A DNA stretch of 64,000 bases. Source: Psychroflexus curvus. GTDB taxonomy: Bacteria; Bacteroidota; Bacteroidia; Flavobacteriales; Flavobacteriaceae. Below are positions 53,261 to 62,187 of the stretch, one piece after another. Positions within the stretch are counted from its first letter, which is position 1, and each line of letters begins with the position of its first letter. The position numbers and the translations under genes are program-made. The notes below the pieces were generated by a model. It was not told the origin of the DNA. It was given only the letters and a program-made list of their open reading frames with translations, and made no database searches. The stretch spans positions 62,001 through 126,000 of the forward strand of contig NZ_JAIQZF010000001.1 in assembly GCF_020164585.1 (NCBI RefSeq), in the 5' to 3' direction.

Positions 53261-53989
53261 ATGCTCAGTAAAAATCAAATTAAGCTTATAAACAGTTTGA
53301 ATAAAAAAAAGCACCGTTTAGAACACGGCCTTTTCGTTACCGAAGGTGTAAAAGTAATCAAAGAATTTTTAAAAAGTTCATTCACCTTAAGAGCTTTGTA
53401 TTCTGTGGCAGATATTTTTCATATTGAAGAAGGGGAAAGTCATATTATATCTGAGAAGGAGTTACAAAAAATATCCAATTTGAAAACTCCACAGACTGCT
53501 TTGGCCGTTTTTGAGATTCCTAAATCCCATCAGTCTACCGGAGAAAACGGGATCACCCTGGTGCTTGATGGAATAAGAGACCCGGGAAACCTGGGGACTA
53601 TTATTCGCATGTGTGACTGGTTTGGTGTTGAACAGCTTGTTTGTTCTCAGGATACAGTGGATTGCTTCAATCCTAAAGTAGTGCAAGCCACTATGGGATC
53701 GCTTACAAGGGTGAGGATGCGTTATACTGATTTAAATACTTACTTATCTGATTCTTCATCTCATATATATGGTGCATACATGACAGGAACGGATGTTTAC
53801 ACAGCTACTTTAGAAACCAAAAATGCGATTATAGTTTTAGGAAATGAAGCTAATGGAATAAGTTCTTCTATCCAATCTCATATTGATGAGCGAATCTCAA
53901 TTCCAAGTTACGGGAAAACTCAAGGTGCGGAAAGCCTCAATGTTGCAATGGCTGGTGCAATTCTCCTAAGTGAGTTTAAAAGGCGATAA
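53261..53989 (+). CDS. SpoU family RNA methyltransferase (TrmH-like)
   Basis: 242 residues. Short N-terminal substrate-binding domain (LLSKNQIKLINSLN onward; KHRLEHGLFVTEGVKVI) and a SPOUT catalytic domain with the trefoil-knot motifs: LDGIRDPGNLGTIIRMCDWF, IVLGNEANGISSSI and SYGKTQGAESLNVAMAGAILL. It uses AdoMet to 2'-O-methylate a ribose in rRNA or tRNA. The exact target is not known. It converges with the PorT-like gene with just 1 bp between stops. Confidence 0.92.
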   Translation: MLSKNQIKLINSLNKKKHRLEHGLFVTEGVKVIKEFLKSSFTLRALYSVADIFHIEEGESHIISEKELQKISNLKTPQTALAVFEIPKSHQSTGENGITLVLDGIRDPGNLGTIIRMCDWFGVEQLVCSQDTVDCFNPKVVQATMGSLTRVRMRYTDLNTYLSDSSSHIYGAYMTGTDVYTATLETKNAIIVLGNEANGISSSIQSHIDERISIPSYGKTQGAESLNVAMAGAILLSEFKRR

Positions 53990-53990
53990 G

Positions 53991-54683
53991 CTATTGAAAG
54001 GTGAAATTGATAAAAATCCCTCTGGTTTTTAAGGATTCTATATTGGAAGTCCATAGGCTGTTGAGATCTTCATCTCTAACCAATTCATCGCCCATGCCAA
54101 AGACACCTCTAATAGAAGGGGTGAACTTGAAATAATCGAAATAAAAATCGATTCCGAAACCAACTTCATAATAGTAATTTTGGGTTTTAAGCCGAAACTG
54201 ACCAGCAGAATTGTCCTGCGGGTTATCTTCATTACTGGACAAGTTTTGAGAAATCGAGGCACCACCAACTATAAATGGTTTGAAGTTATTGATGCGTTTG
54301 GAAGAAAATTTCAACACTAAAGGAATATGAATATAAGTTGAATTTACCTCTCTTATACGGTCACTATCATTAGTGAAATTTTGGAAAGTTAGGTTTCTGT
54401 TCGAAAAGATAACGCCAGGTTCAAGCCTTAAATCCAAATAATCATTAATTCTTAAATTACCGATTAAACCTACATTAAAACTCGGACTTTTTTGTACGTC
54501 GATTTTTTGATTTAGGTCTTTATATTTTATTTGAAAATCATACATATTGACACCGAGAAAATACCCCCAGGACCAGGTAGCTTTATCGAAATTTTCTTTA
54601 TTTAGGACTTTGTCCTTACTGAAAAGCTGAGCGCTAGCGGTGTTGAATCCAAAAAGAAAAATCAGTATAAAAAACAGCCTCAT
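53991..54683 (-). CDS. porT: PorT/SprT-like outer-membrane beta-barrel protein (type IX secretion)
   Basis: 230 residues. Signal peptide (FFILIFLFGFNTASAQ), then an eight-strand outer-membrane barrel: alternating hydrophobic strands such as YFLGVNMYDFQIKYK, FNVGLIGNLRINDYLDLRLE, IHIPLVLKFSSKRI and a terminal strand FINFTFQ. This resembles PorT of P. gingivalis and SprT of F. johnsoniae, needed for T9SS. It directly follows ubiE (2-bp gap), an arrangement I know from Flavobacteriaceae. If correct, it indicates type IX secretion and possibly gliding in this organism. Confidence 0.72.
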   Translation of the reverse strand: MRLFFILIFLFGFNTASAQLFSKDKVLNKENFDKATWSWGYFLGVNMYDFQIKYKDLNQKIDVQKSPSFNVGLIGNLRINDYLDLRLEPGVIFSNRNLTFQNFTNDSDRIREVNSTYIHIPLVLKFSSKRINNFKPFIVGGASISQNLSSNEDNPQDNSAGQFRLKTQNYYYEVGFGIDFYFDYFKFTPSIRGVFGMGDELVRDEDLNSLWTSNIESLKTRGIFINFTFQ

Positions 54684-54685
54684 AA

Positions 54686-55417
54686 TTATGTTTTAGATGC
54701 AGAATATATTGAGGAAACACCAAAAGTTTGTGGGTGATTTTCTACATCTGTAAACCCGATTTTTCTTAAAATATTGTTGAACTGTTCGCCGTATGGAAAA
54801 ACAGAAGCACTTTCACTTAAATATTGATAGGCGCTTTTATCTTTTGAAAAAAGCTTGCCAATAGTTGGGAGTACATAATTGGAATAAGCCTTATAACCCT
54901 GTTTGAAAGGGAATTTGGTAGGAACAGAGGTCTCCAGAATTACGAAAATTCCTCCCGGGGAGAGTACGCGATAAATCTCTGAAAGTCCTTTTTCTAGATT
55001 CTCAAAATTTCGAACGCCAAAAGCTACAGTAATTGCATCAAAAGTATGGTCTTCGTAGGGCAGGTTTTCTGAGTCTGCTTGAACCATCTCTATGCGCTGG
55101 TCTAAATTTTTTGCATGAATTTTATTTTTTCCCACCTGAAGCATTCCAGCAGAAATATCTAAGCCTATAATTTTTTCAGCATCAGAATCTGCCAGAGCTA
55201 TAGCGAGATCTCCGGTTCCTGTAGCAACATCTAATATATATTTGGGCTGAGTTTTTTTCACCATGTCGATGAGTTTTCTTCTCCACTTTTGATCGATTCC
55301 AAAAGAAATAACCCGGTTAAGCCCATCATAATTTGATGAAATATTATCAAACATTTGTTCGACTTGCTTTTTCTTTTCTAACTCAGAATCTTTGTATGGC
55401 TTTACATTTTTGCTCAT
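54686..55417 (-). CDS. ubiE: Demethylmenaquinone methyltransferase (UbiE/MenG)
   Basis: 243 residues. Class I AdoMet methyltransferase: motif I LDVATGTGDLAIALA, ISAGMLQVG, and the UbiE-specific MFDNISSNYDGLNRVISFG start and AVAFGVRNFENLEKGLSEIYRVL. Because Bacteroidota use menaquinone, it probably catalyses the last methylation of menaquinone. It precedes porT by 2 bp. It is divergent from trkA across about 100 bp; the longer ORF on the other strand that overlaps it is not a real extension. Confidence 0.94.
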   Translation of the reverse strand: MSKNVKPYKDSELEKKKQVEQMFDNISSNYDGLNRVISFGIDQKWRRKLIDMVKKTQPKYILDVATGTGDLAIALADSDAEKIIGLDISAGMLQVGKNKIHAKNLDQRIEMVQADSENLPYEDHTFDAITVAFGVRNFENLEKGLSEIYRVLSPGGIFVILETSVPTKFPFKQGYKAYSNYVLPTIGKLFSKDKSAYQYLSESASVFPYGEQFNNILRKIGFTDVENHPQTFGVSSIYSASKT

Positions 55418-55518
55418 GTAATTTTTTTTTGCAAAGATACATCTTATTAAGAACTGACTTTATTAATATAAAACCTCTTAATAGTCTTTTTTTAAAATTT
55501 TACTTTAATTTTGTCCTT

Positions 55519-56868
55519 ATGAAAATAATCATTGCAGGTTCAGGAGAAGTTGGTTTTCACTTAGCCAAACTTTTCTCCTACGAATCTCACGCTATTACCT
55601 TACTAGATCTGGATGAAGAAAGGCTTGAATACGCCAATAAACACTTGGATATTAAAATATTATTAGGGGATGCCACTTTACCAAGCACATTAAAAGAAGC
55701 GAATGTAGCAAATGCAGACATGCTTATTGCTGTAACCTCCAGTCAGTCTATCAATATTTCTGTGTGTGTATTCGCCAAGCAGATGGGAGCAGGCAGGACT
55801 GTTGCTAGGGTTTCTGATCAGGAACTGTTAGATACAGAAGATGAAATAGATATGAAGTCGCTGGGTATTGATGAGATGATATCACCTGAAGCACTAGCTG
55901 CCAATGAAGTGAAAATGCTTTTGAATCAATCTGCATTTACAGATACATTTAAGTTTGACGAGGGGGCTTTAACCATGATTGGGCTCACGTTAAGATCTAA
56001 AGCACCGTTTGTGGGTAACACCGTTCAGGAGGCGGCAGATATTTTTCCGGGTTTGCATTTTGTTCCCATTGCTCTTCAGCGTTATGGTACTCAATTGACG
56101 ATTATACCAAGAGGGGATACTAAATTTATAAGAGGAGATAGAGTCTATTTTATCACAGATTCTGAAGGTGTTGAAGAATTGTATAAATTGACAGGTGCAG
56201 TAAAACGTGCCATCAAAAAAGTGATGATTCTTGGAGGTAGTAATATAGGCAGGACCCTAGCAAAAGATCTTAGTAAACAAAATTATTCAGTTAAACTAAT
56301 TGAGAAAAACCATAAAAAAGCAGTTGATTTAGCCAATATTCTGCCCAACGCCCTGGTTATAAATGCTGACGGTAGAGATGTTGAAATTCTAAAAGAAGAG
56401 AACATCAGTAAAATGGATGCTTTTGTGTCTGTTACCGAGGATTCTGAAACGAACATCATCAGTTGTCTGGTAGCCAATTCAAAAGGTGTGCGTAAAACTA
56501 TAGCTTTGGTTGAAAATATGGATTATTTTCATTTGAGTCATACCATCGGGATTCATTCTTTAGTCAATAAAAAATTATTGGCAGCCAATAGTATCTTTAG
56601 GTATTTAAGAAAAGGAGAAGTAGTTGCGATGACAAAGCTCAATAATATGAATGCAGAATTGCTTGAGTTTGTTGTAAAAGCAGGTTCGAAAGCTACCAAC
56701 AGTAGAATTGTAGATATTGATTTTCCCAGAACGGCAGTAGTTGGTGGCGTTATAAGAGACGGAAAAGGTATTATCGCTCTTGGAGATTTTAAAATTAGAG
56801 AAGGGGATAGGATTGTTGTTTGTACGCTCCCAAAATCAATAAAGAGTGTAGAAAATTTGTTTTGCTAG
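55519..56868 (+). CDS. trkA: Trk system potassium uptake protein TrkA
   Basis: 449 residues from ATG 55519; the longer frame to 55333 overlaps ubiE in the opposite direction and has no family sequence. Two repeated RCK modules: the first NAD-binding motif is IIAGSGEVGFHLAKLF and the second is VMILGGSNIGRTLAKDL, each followed by a TrkA-C domain (for example TMIGLTLRSKAPFVGN; AELLEFVVKAGSKATN). It binds NAD(H) and gates the TrkH channel. Its TAG stop is fused to the GTG start of trkH (TAGTG), which strongly couples the two. Confidence 0.94.
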   Translation: MKIIIAGSGEVGFHLAKLFSYESHAITLLDLDEERLEYANKHLDIKILLGDATLPSTLKEANVANADMLIAVTSSQSINISVCVFAKQMGAGRTVARVSDQELLDTEDEIDMKSLGIDEMISPEALAANEVKMLLNQSAFTDTFKFDEGALTMIGLTLRSKAPFVGNTVQEAADIFPGLHFVPIALQRYGTQLTIIPRGDTKFIRGDRVYFITDSEGVEELYKLTGAVKRAIKKVMILGGSNIGRTLAKDLSKQNYSVKLIEKNHKKAVDLANILPNALVINADGRDVEILKEENISKMDAFVSVTEDSETNIISCLVANSKGVRKTIALVENMDYFHLSHTIGIHSLVNKKLLAANSIFRYLRKGEVVAMTKLNNMNAELLEFVVKAGSKATNSRIVDIDFPRTAVVGGVIRDGKGIIALGDFKIREGDRIVVCTLPKSIKSVENLFC

Positions 56869-58364
56869 TGTCAAATTTAAATTTAAAAATAATAGCTCAT
56901 GTCATGGGTATCCTTCTTCTCTTCAATGGAGGATTTATGCTCATTCCTTCCATGTACAGCTGGGTCATTGGAGAATCAGTCGCCCTGGATATAGCTGTTT
57001 CTGCTTTAATTTCAATATCTGTGGGACTTTCTGCTATGTTCTTGACAAGAAATCACGACAAAGATATTACCCAAAAAGAAGGCTATCTTATCGTGAGTCT
57101 GGGTTGGTTATTTATGGTATTAAGCGGTATGCTTCCTTATGTAATTTCTGGTGAAATCATCGGTGTAGAAAACAGTTTTTTTGAAACCATGTCGGGTTTC
57201 ACTACTACTGGCGCTACAATTTTAAATGATATAGAGTCTTTGCCTGAAGGTATTTTGCTTTGGAGAAGTTTTACACATTGGATAGGTGGTATGGGAATTA
57301 TTGTTCTAGCAGTTGCTATTTTGCCCTTTTTAGGAATAGGAGGTATGCAGTTATTTTCTGCAGAATCTCCAGGACCTAGTGCCGATAAAGTCAAGCCAAA
57401 AATAGCAGATACAGCAAAACGTTTGTGGTTAATATATTTGGGTTATACAGTTTCTGAAGCTATTTTACTAAAAGTTGCAGGAATGAACTGGTTTGATTCA
57501 ATTAATCATTCTTTAAGTACAATAGCTTCTGGCGGATTTTCAACTAAAAATGCTAGTCTAGCTTATTGGAATGATTCACCAGTTATACAATACATAATCA
57601 TTTTATTTATGTTCCTGGCCGGAACTAATTTTGTAGTAAGCTATTTTGCTTTTAAAGGAAAAATAAATAATGTTTTGAACAATGAAGAATTTAAGTGGTA
57701 CTTCTTCTTCATTGCAATATTTACATTTATTACGTCGCTTTCTGTCTACTTTTTATCAGACCCAGGCATAGCAAGTATAGACTACCCGATGGTTCTGGGT
57801 GAGGTAGAAAGTGCTTTCAGACATGGGTTATTTCAGGTTTTATCCATAATTACGACTACAGGATTTGTGACAGCAGATTATACCTTGTGGACACCATTGA
57901 TTACTATGTTATTTTTTGGTCTCTTTTTCCTTGGGGGTTCAGCAGGGTCCACTTCTGGTGGGGTTAAAGTGGTCAGGCATTTAATCATGATAAAAAACGG
58001 GTTTCAGGAATTCAGAAGAATATTACATCCCAATGCTATTTTGCCAGTTCGGTATAAAGGTGCATCTGTAGATCAAAAAATCGTTTACAACATCCTGGGC
58101 TTTTTTATTTTGTATTCCTTATCATTTATTTTAGGAGCTGTAGTATTTGCAGGAACAGGCTTAGATTTTGAATCTGCGATTGGAGCTTCAGCTGGTTCTT
58201 TAGGGAATGTAGGGCCTTCATTTGGGGATTTCGGGCCTGTTGAAAATTATGCTTCGCTAACCGTTTTTGGTAAATTTTGGAGTTCCTTCCTTATGCTGAT
58301 TGGCAGGCTAGAACTCTTCACCGTCCTTATACTTTTCACACCTTATTTCTGGAAAAACACATAA
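56868..58364 (+). CDS. trkH: Potassium transporter TrkH family
   Basis: 498 residues from GTG 56868, overlapping the trkA stop by one base; the frame is open upstream to 56820 but that part duplicates trkA coding sequence. Transmembrane core with selectivity loops of the TrkH/KtrB type: ETMSGFTTTGATIL, STIASGGFSTKNA, ITTTGFVTADYT and GASAGSLGNVGPSFG (four pore loops with the central Gly). It moves K+ with TrkA regulation. It lies just before the second MITE-like element. Confidence 0.94.
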   Translation: MSNLNLKIIAHVMGILLLFNGGFMLIPSMYSWVIGESVALDIAVSALISISVGLSAMFLTRNHDKDITQKEGYLIVSLGWLFMVLSGMLPYVISGEIIGVENSFFETMSGFTTTGATILNDIESLPEGILLWRSFTHWIGGMGIIVLAVAILPFLGIGGMQLFSAESPGPSADKVKPKIADTAKRLWLIYLGYTVSEAILLKVAGMNWFDSINHSLSTIASGGFSTKNASLAYWNDSPVIQYIIILFMFLAGTNFVVSYFAFKGKINNVLNNEEFKWYFFFIAIFTFITSLSVYFLSDPGIASIDYPMVLGEVESAFRHGLFQVLSIITTTGFVTADYTLWTPLITMLFFGLFFLGGSAGSTSGGVKVVRHLIMIKNGFQEFRRILHPNAILPVRYKGASVDQKIVYNILGFFILYSLSFILGAVVFAGTGLDFESAIGASAGSLGNVGPSFGDFGPVENYASLTVFGKFWSSFLMLIGRLELFTVLILFTPYFWKNT

Positions 58365-58368
58365 AAAG

Positions 58369-58508
58369 AAGCTGTCTCAAAACATTTGAATTGTCAAATT
58401 GAACTTGTTGCAAAGTCTAAATGTAATTTGATTGTCAATTATTTAAGATGCTGAAGCATTCCGAGACCTCAGGACAGACTGACAATAAGATAGGTTTTGA
58501 GACAGTTT
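58369..58508. mobile_element. MITE-like element, copy 2
   Basis: 140 bp with terminal inverted repeats AAGCTGTCTCAAAAC (58369-58383) and GTTTTGAGACAGTTT (58494-58508), one mismatch, matching the ends of the element at 20077-20205. The interiors differ: here AATTGTCAAATT and ATTGTCAATT form the inner inverted pair. It has no coding capacity. It starts 5 bp after the trkH stop and ends 22 bp from the end of the next minus-strand gene. Confidence 0.72.
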
Positions 58509-58529
58509 CATTAAATTACTATGGAACCT

Positions 58530-59990
58530 TTAATATCCTATTTCTTCAGATTCTCTTTTGTATTCTCTTTGGAAAAGATTTTGTTCTTCTATCATTCTGG
58601 CTGTTTTCTCTGGTAGTGCTTCTTGCCAGCCATCTTCACCATTGGAAATTTTCTGTAAAATCTCTCTGGAGAAATAACCTAATATGTCTTCGTTATAGTC
58701 TTCAATGTCGACTACTCGGCCGTTATATTTAAAGAATTTATATAATTCCTTCATTCTAGGATGAACTTTCAAGTTATCGCTAGTCGTCACTTTTCCTGTT
58801 TTAGGATCTTTATAAGGATAGAGGTAAACTCTCAAATCTTTAAAGAATAATTTACCAAAGGCTTCAAGAATGCCACCGCTGAGATGTCTGTAGTATTTTT
58901 CGTCAAATACATCAATAAGGTTATTTACCCCCATGGCAAGGCCCATTCTTTCCTTGGTATAGTTTGAAAAATATTCAACAAGTTTATAATATTCCTGAAA
59001 ATTTGAAATCATGACTGTATGACCCAAAGCGCAAAGCAGTTTGGCTCTGTCCATAAAATCCTCTTCATTGATTTCCCCTTCAGATCTCAAATTGGATAGT
59101 GTGATTTCAAACACAGGTTGAATATTTTCTTTTTTAACCTTTTTCTCTTTTTCAAACAATTCTAAAGCAGTATCGTAGATATCCATATTTACTTTAGTTA
59201 CTGGTCTAAAACTTCCTCTCAAAGCAAGAATGTTTTTCTTGTAAAGCGCTTTTGCAGGTAGGATGTTATTGCCATCTGGAGCAAACATAACTGCTTCTGT
59301 CATGCCGTTTTTAACCAATTGTAAACTCATCAATCGGTTATCAACGTCTTTAAATATAGGACCGGAAAAATTGATAGTATCAATTTCAATCTGATCTTTA
59401 TGCAGGTGATCGTAGAGTTCGTTGAGTATTTGTTTAGGATTGTTATGAGCATAGTAAGCAGCATAAATCAGGTTGGTACCTAATATTCCTAATGTATTTT
59501 GCTGTAGCCTTGCGTCATTCTCTTTAAAGCGAATATGTAGGGAGATTTTATTATACTCAGATTTTGGCTTTAGCTGGTATTTTATTCCTACCCAGCCATG
59601 GCCTTTGTAACGCTTCGCAAAATCAATTGTTGCTACAGTATTTGCGTAAGTAAAGAACAACTTATTAGGATGCTTGTTTCTTGAAATTCTCTCTTCTATG
59701 AGTTTTGTCTCATGATTCAGCATTTTTTGAAGTCTGCTTTCAGTGACATAACGCCTGTCCTCTTCAATGCCATAAATGGCATCACTGAAGTCTTTATCGT
59801 AAGCACTCATGGTTTTAGCGATGGTTCCAGAGGATCCGCCAGCTCTAAAGAAATTTCTTACTGTTTCCTGCCCGGCACCTATTTCTGCAAAGGTGCCATA
59901 TATATTTTCGTTGAGGTTGATTCTTAGGGATTTGTCTTTGATGGAAGGTGCGCTTTCAAAATCTTTGTCACCCATTATTGTTATCGACAT
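58530..59990 (-). CDS. Conserved protein of unknown function (486 aa)
   Basis: 486 residues, no signal peptide, no membrane helix. Striking conserved block at the N-terminus: NLNENIYGTFAEIGAGQETV, NFFRAGGSSGTIAKTMSAYDK, then IEEDRRYVTESRLQKMLNHE and NKLFFTYANTVATIDFAKRY. Later blocks are RNTLGILGTNLIYAAYYAHNNP-like and VMFAPDGNNILPAKALYKKNILALRGSFRPVT. Homologues in Bacteroidota and elsewhere have been given assorted automatic names, none supported by a motif I can see (for example, no HxGH nucleotidyltransferase signature). The function is therefore unknown. It is divergent from the metallo-hydrolase gene at 60099. Confidence 0.85.
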   Translation of the reverse strand: MSITIMGDKDFESAPSIKDKSLRINLNENIYGTFAEIGAGQETVRNFFRAGGSSGTIAKTMSAYDKDFSDAIYGIEEDRRYVTESRLQKMLNHETKLIEERISRNKHPNKLFFTYANTVATIDFAKRYKGHGWVGIKYQLKPKSEYNKISLHIRFKENDARLQQNTLGILGTNLIYAAYYAHNNPKQILNELYDHLHKDQIEIDTINFSGPIFKDVDNRLMSLQLVKNGMTEAVMFAPDGNNILPAKALYKKNILALRGSFRPVTKVNMDIYDTALELFEKEKKVKKENIQPVFEITLSNLRSEGEINEEDFMDRAKLLCALGHTVMISNFQEYYKLVEYFSNYTKERMGLAMGVNNLIDVFDEKYYRHLSGGILEAFGKLFFKDLRVYLYPYKDPKTGKVTTSDNLKVHPRMKELYKFFKYNGRVVDIEDYNEDILGYFSREILQKISNGEDGWQEALPEKTARMIEEQNLFQREYKRESEEIGY

Positions 59991-60098
59991 AAGCTATATT
60001 TTTGTGAAATCTTAAACAGTGATTAAACTCTAAACAAATGTAACTAATAGTCATAGCTTAAAGAAAAAAAACAATAGTTTTGTATCAAAAATAACGTT

Positions 60099-60860
60099 TT
60101 GAAGGTAACATTTTTAGGAACAGGAACATCACAAGGGGTGCCAATCATAGGGAGCGACCATCCTGTTTGTTTAAGTAAAGACCCAAAAGATAAAAGACTG
60201 CGGGTATCGGTCCTGTTAGAATGGGAAGATTACACGTATGTCATCGATTGTGGTCCTGACTTTAGACAGCAAATGCTAGCTAATCATGTGAAAAAAATTG
60301 ATGGTATCTTATATACTCATGAGCACAACGACCATGTGGTAGGTTTGGACGATATTCGTCCCTTTTATTTTAGACAGGGAAATATTTCAACATATAGCCA
60401 TAAAAGAGTCCTGGAGAGTTTAAAACACAGGTTTCAATATGTGTTTGAAACTAAAAACAAATATCCCGGTGCACCGACTTTAGATACAAATATCATTGAT
60501 GACTCACCATTCATAATAGGAAATAAAGAAGTTGTTCCCGTCAACGTTTACCATCCAGAGTTACAGGTTTATGGATTTAGATTTGGTGATTTCGCCTATG
60601 TGACCGACGCGAAAGTGATTCCTGATAAAGAGCTCGATAAACTTAAAGGGGTGAAAACTCTGGTGCTTAATGCTCTTAGAAAAGAAGAGCACAGATCGCA
60701 TCTCAACCTTGACCAGGCCATTGATGTCGTTAACTATTTAAAGCCTGAGAAAGCATATTTCACCCACATAAGCCATCATATGGGATTTCATGAAGACGTC
60801 CAAGAAGAACTTCCTAAAGGAATATATTTAGCTTATGATAACCTCCAAATAGAAGTTTAA
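60099..60860 (+). CDS. MBL-fold metal-dependent hydrolase (PhnP-like)
   Basis: 253 residues. Start TTG at 60099 giving KVTFLGTGTSQGVPIIG, the PhnP-type N-terminus. Metal motif THEHNDHVVGLDD (HxHxDH), then VTDAKVIPD and a late HISHHMGFHED. PhnP-like enzymes are cyclic phosphodiesterases, but many family members have unproven substrates. Its TAA stop overlaps the ATG of the next 49-aa gene (TAATG), so the two are coupled. It is transcribed divergently from the 486-aa gene across about 108 bp. Confidence 0.88.
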   Translation: MKVTFLGTGTSQGVPIIGSDHPVCLSKDPKDKRLRVSVLLEWEDYTYVIDCGPDFRQQMLANHVKKIDGILYTHEHNDHVVGLDDIRPFYFRQGNISTYSHKRVLESLKHRFQYVFETKNKYPGAPTLDTNIIDDSPFIIGNKEVVPVNVYHPELQVYGFRFGDFAYVTDAKVIPDKELDKLKGVKTLVLNALRKEEHRSHLNLDQAIDVVNYLKPEKAYFTHISHHMGFHEDVQEELPKGIYLAYDNLQIEV

Positions 60861-61009
60861 TGGCCAAAAATTTATACCTATACCTATTCGTTCTAAGTGC
60901 TTTATTAGCAGTCTTTCTTTACTTCAATAGTAAAAAAATCATAGATGATCAGGAACAAACCATCAGAGAACTTCAAGATAAAATCGAATTATTAGAGTCC
61001 AAAAAATAA
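60860..61009 (+). CDS. 49-aa membrane-anchored coiled-coil peptide
   Basis: Too short for usual ORF cut-offs. ATG at 60860 overlaps the previous TAA (TAATG). Residues 5-22 form one membrane helix (LYLYLFVLSALLAVFLYF), followed by a basic KK and a charged helix with heptad spacing (IIDDQEQTIRELQDKIELLE), predicting a coiled coil. Such peptides usually oligomerise or tether a partner at the membrane. The reading frame and coupling make it very likely real. I recognise no family. Confidence 0.75.
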   Translation: MAKNLYLYLFVLSALLAVFLYFNSKKIIDDQEQTIRELQDKIELLESKK

Positions 61010-61072
61010 AATTTTCATAATATAGGCTTCGTTATAAACCAATTTTAGAAATTAGTAGAAAATTATAACGAA

Positions 61073-62185
61073 ATGAATACTAAAGCAATTACCTTAAGCC
61101 TATTTTGTATTGGTTTCCTGGCCTGTGCACAGGAAGATACAACTATCCAAACTTTAGAAAACGATTACGAGCACGAAGTCGTCATTGATGACATCGATAT
61201 AGCCTGGGGAATGGATTTCTTTAAGGACGGAAGCTTTCTAGCAACCTCCAAAGAAGGTCAAGTGTTTTATCATAAAAATGGCACCACTACCAAAGTAGCA
61301 GATATTCCTAATGTGTATAACAGAGGTCAGGGAGGTTTGCTGGATGTGAAAATTCATCCAGATTATCCTAAAAAACCTTGGGTTTATATGACGCACGCCT
61401 CAACAGAAGGTGAAGAAGAAGGTGGCCATACGGCTTTAGTGAGAGCGAAATTTATAAATGGACAAATGACCGATTTGGAAACACTTTACAAAGCTTCTCC
61501 CAATACAACCAAAGGCGTTCATTTTGGTAGTCGATTAGAATTTGATAGAGATGGTTATCTATACATGTCTATTGGAGAAAGAGGTGCTAGAGAAGTTAAT
61601 CCTCAAGATATAACCCGGGATGGTGGTAAGATTTATAGATTTCATGATGATGGGTCTATACCAGAAGACAATCCATTTTATATGCTTGAAAATTCAAAAA
61701 AAGCCATGTATTCTTACGGTCATAGAAATCCACAGGGAATGGAAATACATCCGAAAACTGGTGAAATTTGGGTCCACGAACACGGCCCTAGAGGTGGCGA
61801 TGAAATCAATATTATAAAAAAAGGAGCCAATTACGGATGGCCTATTATAAGTTATGGTATTAATTACGACGGAACAGAATTTACAGATGAAACTTCTATG
61901 GCGGGAATGGAACAGCCCTTTTACTATTGGGTGCCTTCCATCGCTCCAAGCGGAATGACGTTTGTTACTTCAGATAAATATCCAGAGTTAAAAGGAAACA
62001 TTTTAGCCGGATCTTTGAAATTTCAATATCTAGAGCATTTAGCCATAGACGAAAATGGTGTTCAAAAGAGAGAAAAATTATTGGATAAAATCGGGAGAAT
62101 AAGAAGTGTTGAACAAAGTCCTGATGGATTTATTTACGTGGGTGTAGAAGGAGTTGGTGTAGTGAAAATGCTTCCAAAATCTTAA
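61073..62185 (+). CDS. PQQ-dependent aldose sugar dehydrogenase-like lipoprotein
   Basis: 370 residues. Type II signal peptide (SLFCIGFLAC, Cys 18, then AQEDTT). The mature part is a soluble-type glucose/sorbosone dehydrogenase beta-propeller: IAWGMDFFKDGSFLATSKEG, GQGGLLDVKIHPDY, GDGSIPEDNPF-like, YGHRNPQGMEIHPKTG, HEHGPRGGDEIN and ANYGWPIISYG. It oxidises aldose sugars with PQQ (if present) and passes electrons to a c-type cytochrome, which is the next gene, 2 bp later. It is probably periplasmic and lipid-anchored. Confidence 0.9.
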   Translation: MNTKAITLSLFCIGFLACAQEDTTIQTLENDYEHEVVIDDIDIAWGMDFFKDGSFLATSKEGQVFYHKNGTTTKVADIPNVYNRGQGGLLDVKIHPDYPKKPWVYMTHASTEGEEEGGHTALVRAKFINGQMTDLETLYKASPNTTKGVHFGSRLEFDRDGYLYMSIGERGAREVNPQDITRDGGKIYRFHDDGSIPEDNPFYMLENSKKAMYSYGHRNPQGMEIHPKTGEIWVHEHGPRGGDEINIIKKGANYGWPIISYGINYDGTEFTDETSMAGMEQPFYYWVPSIAPSGMTFVTSDKYPELKGNILAGSLKFQYLEHLAIDENGVQKREKLLDKIGRIRSVEQSPDGFIYVGVEGVGVVKMLPKS

Positions 62186-62187
62186 CT

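Noticed and set aside
55333-55518. N-terminal extension of trkA (62 extra residues)
   Set aside because: It lies antisense to ubiE and lacks TrkA-like sequence; the family start MKIIIAGSGEVGF is at 55519.
58530-59990. Nicotinate-nucleotide adenylyltransferase
   Set aside because: No HxGH or other nucleotidyltransferase motif in the protein; the name is not supported by sequence.
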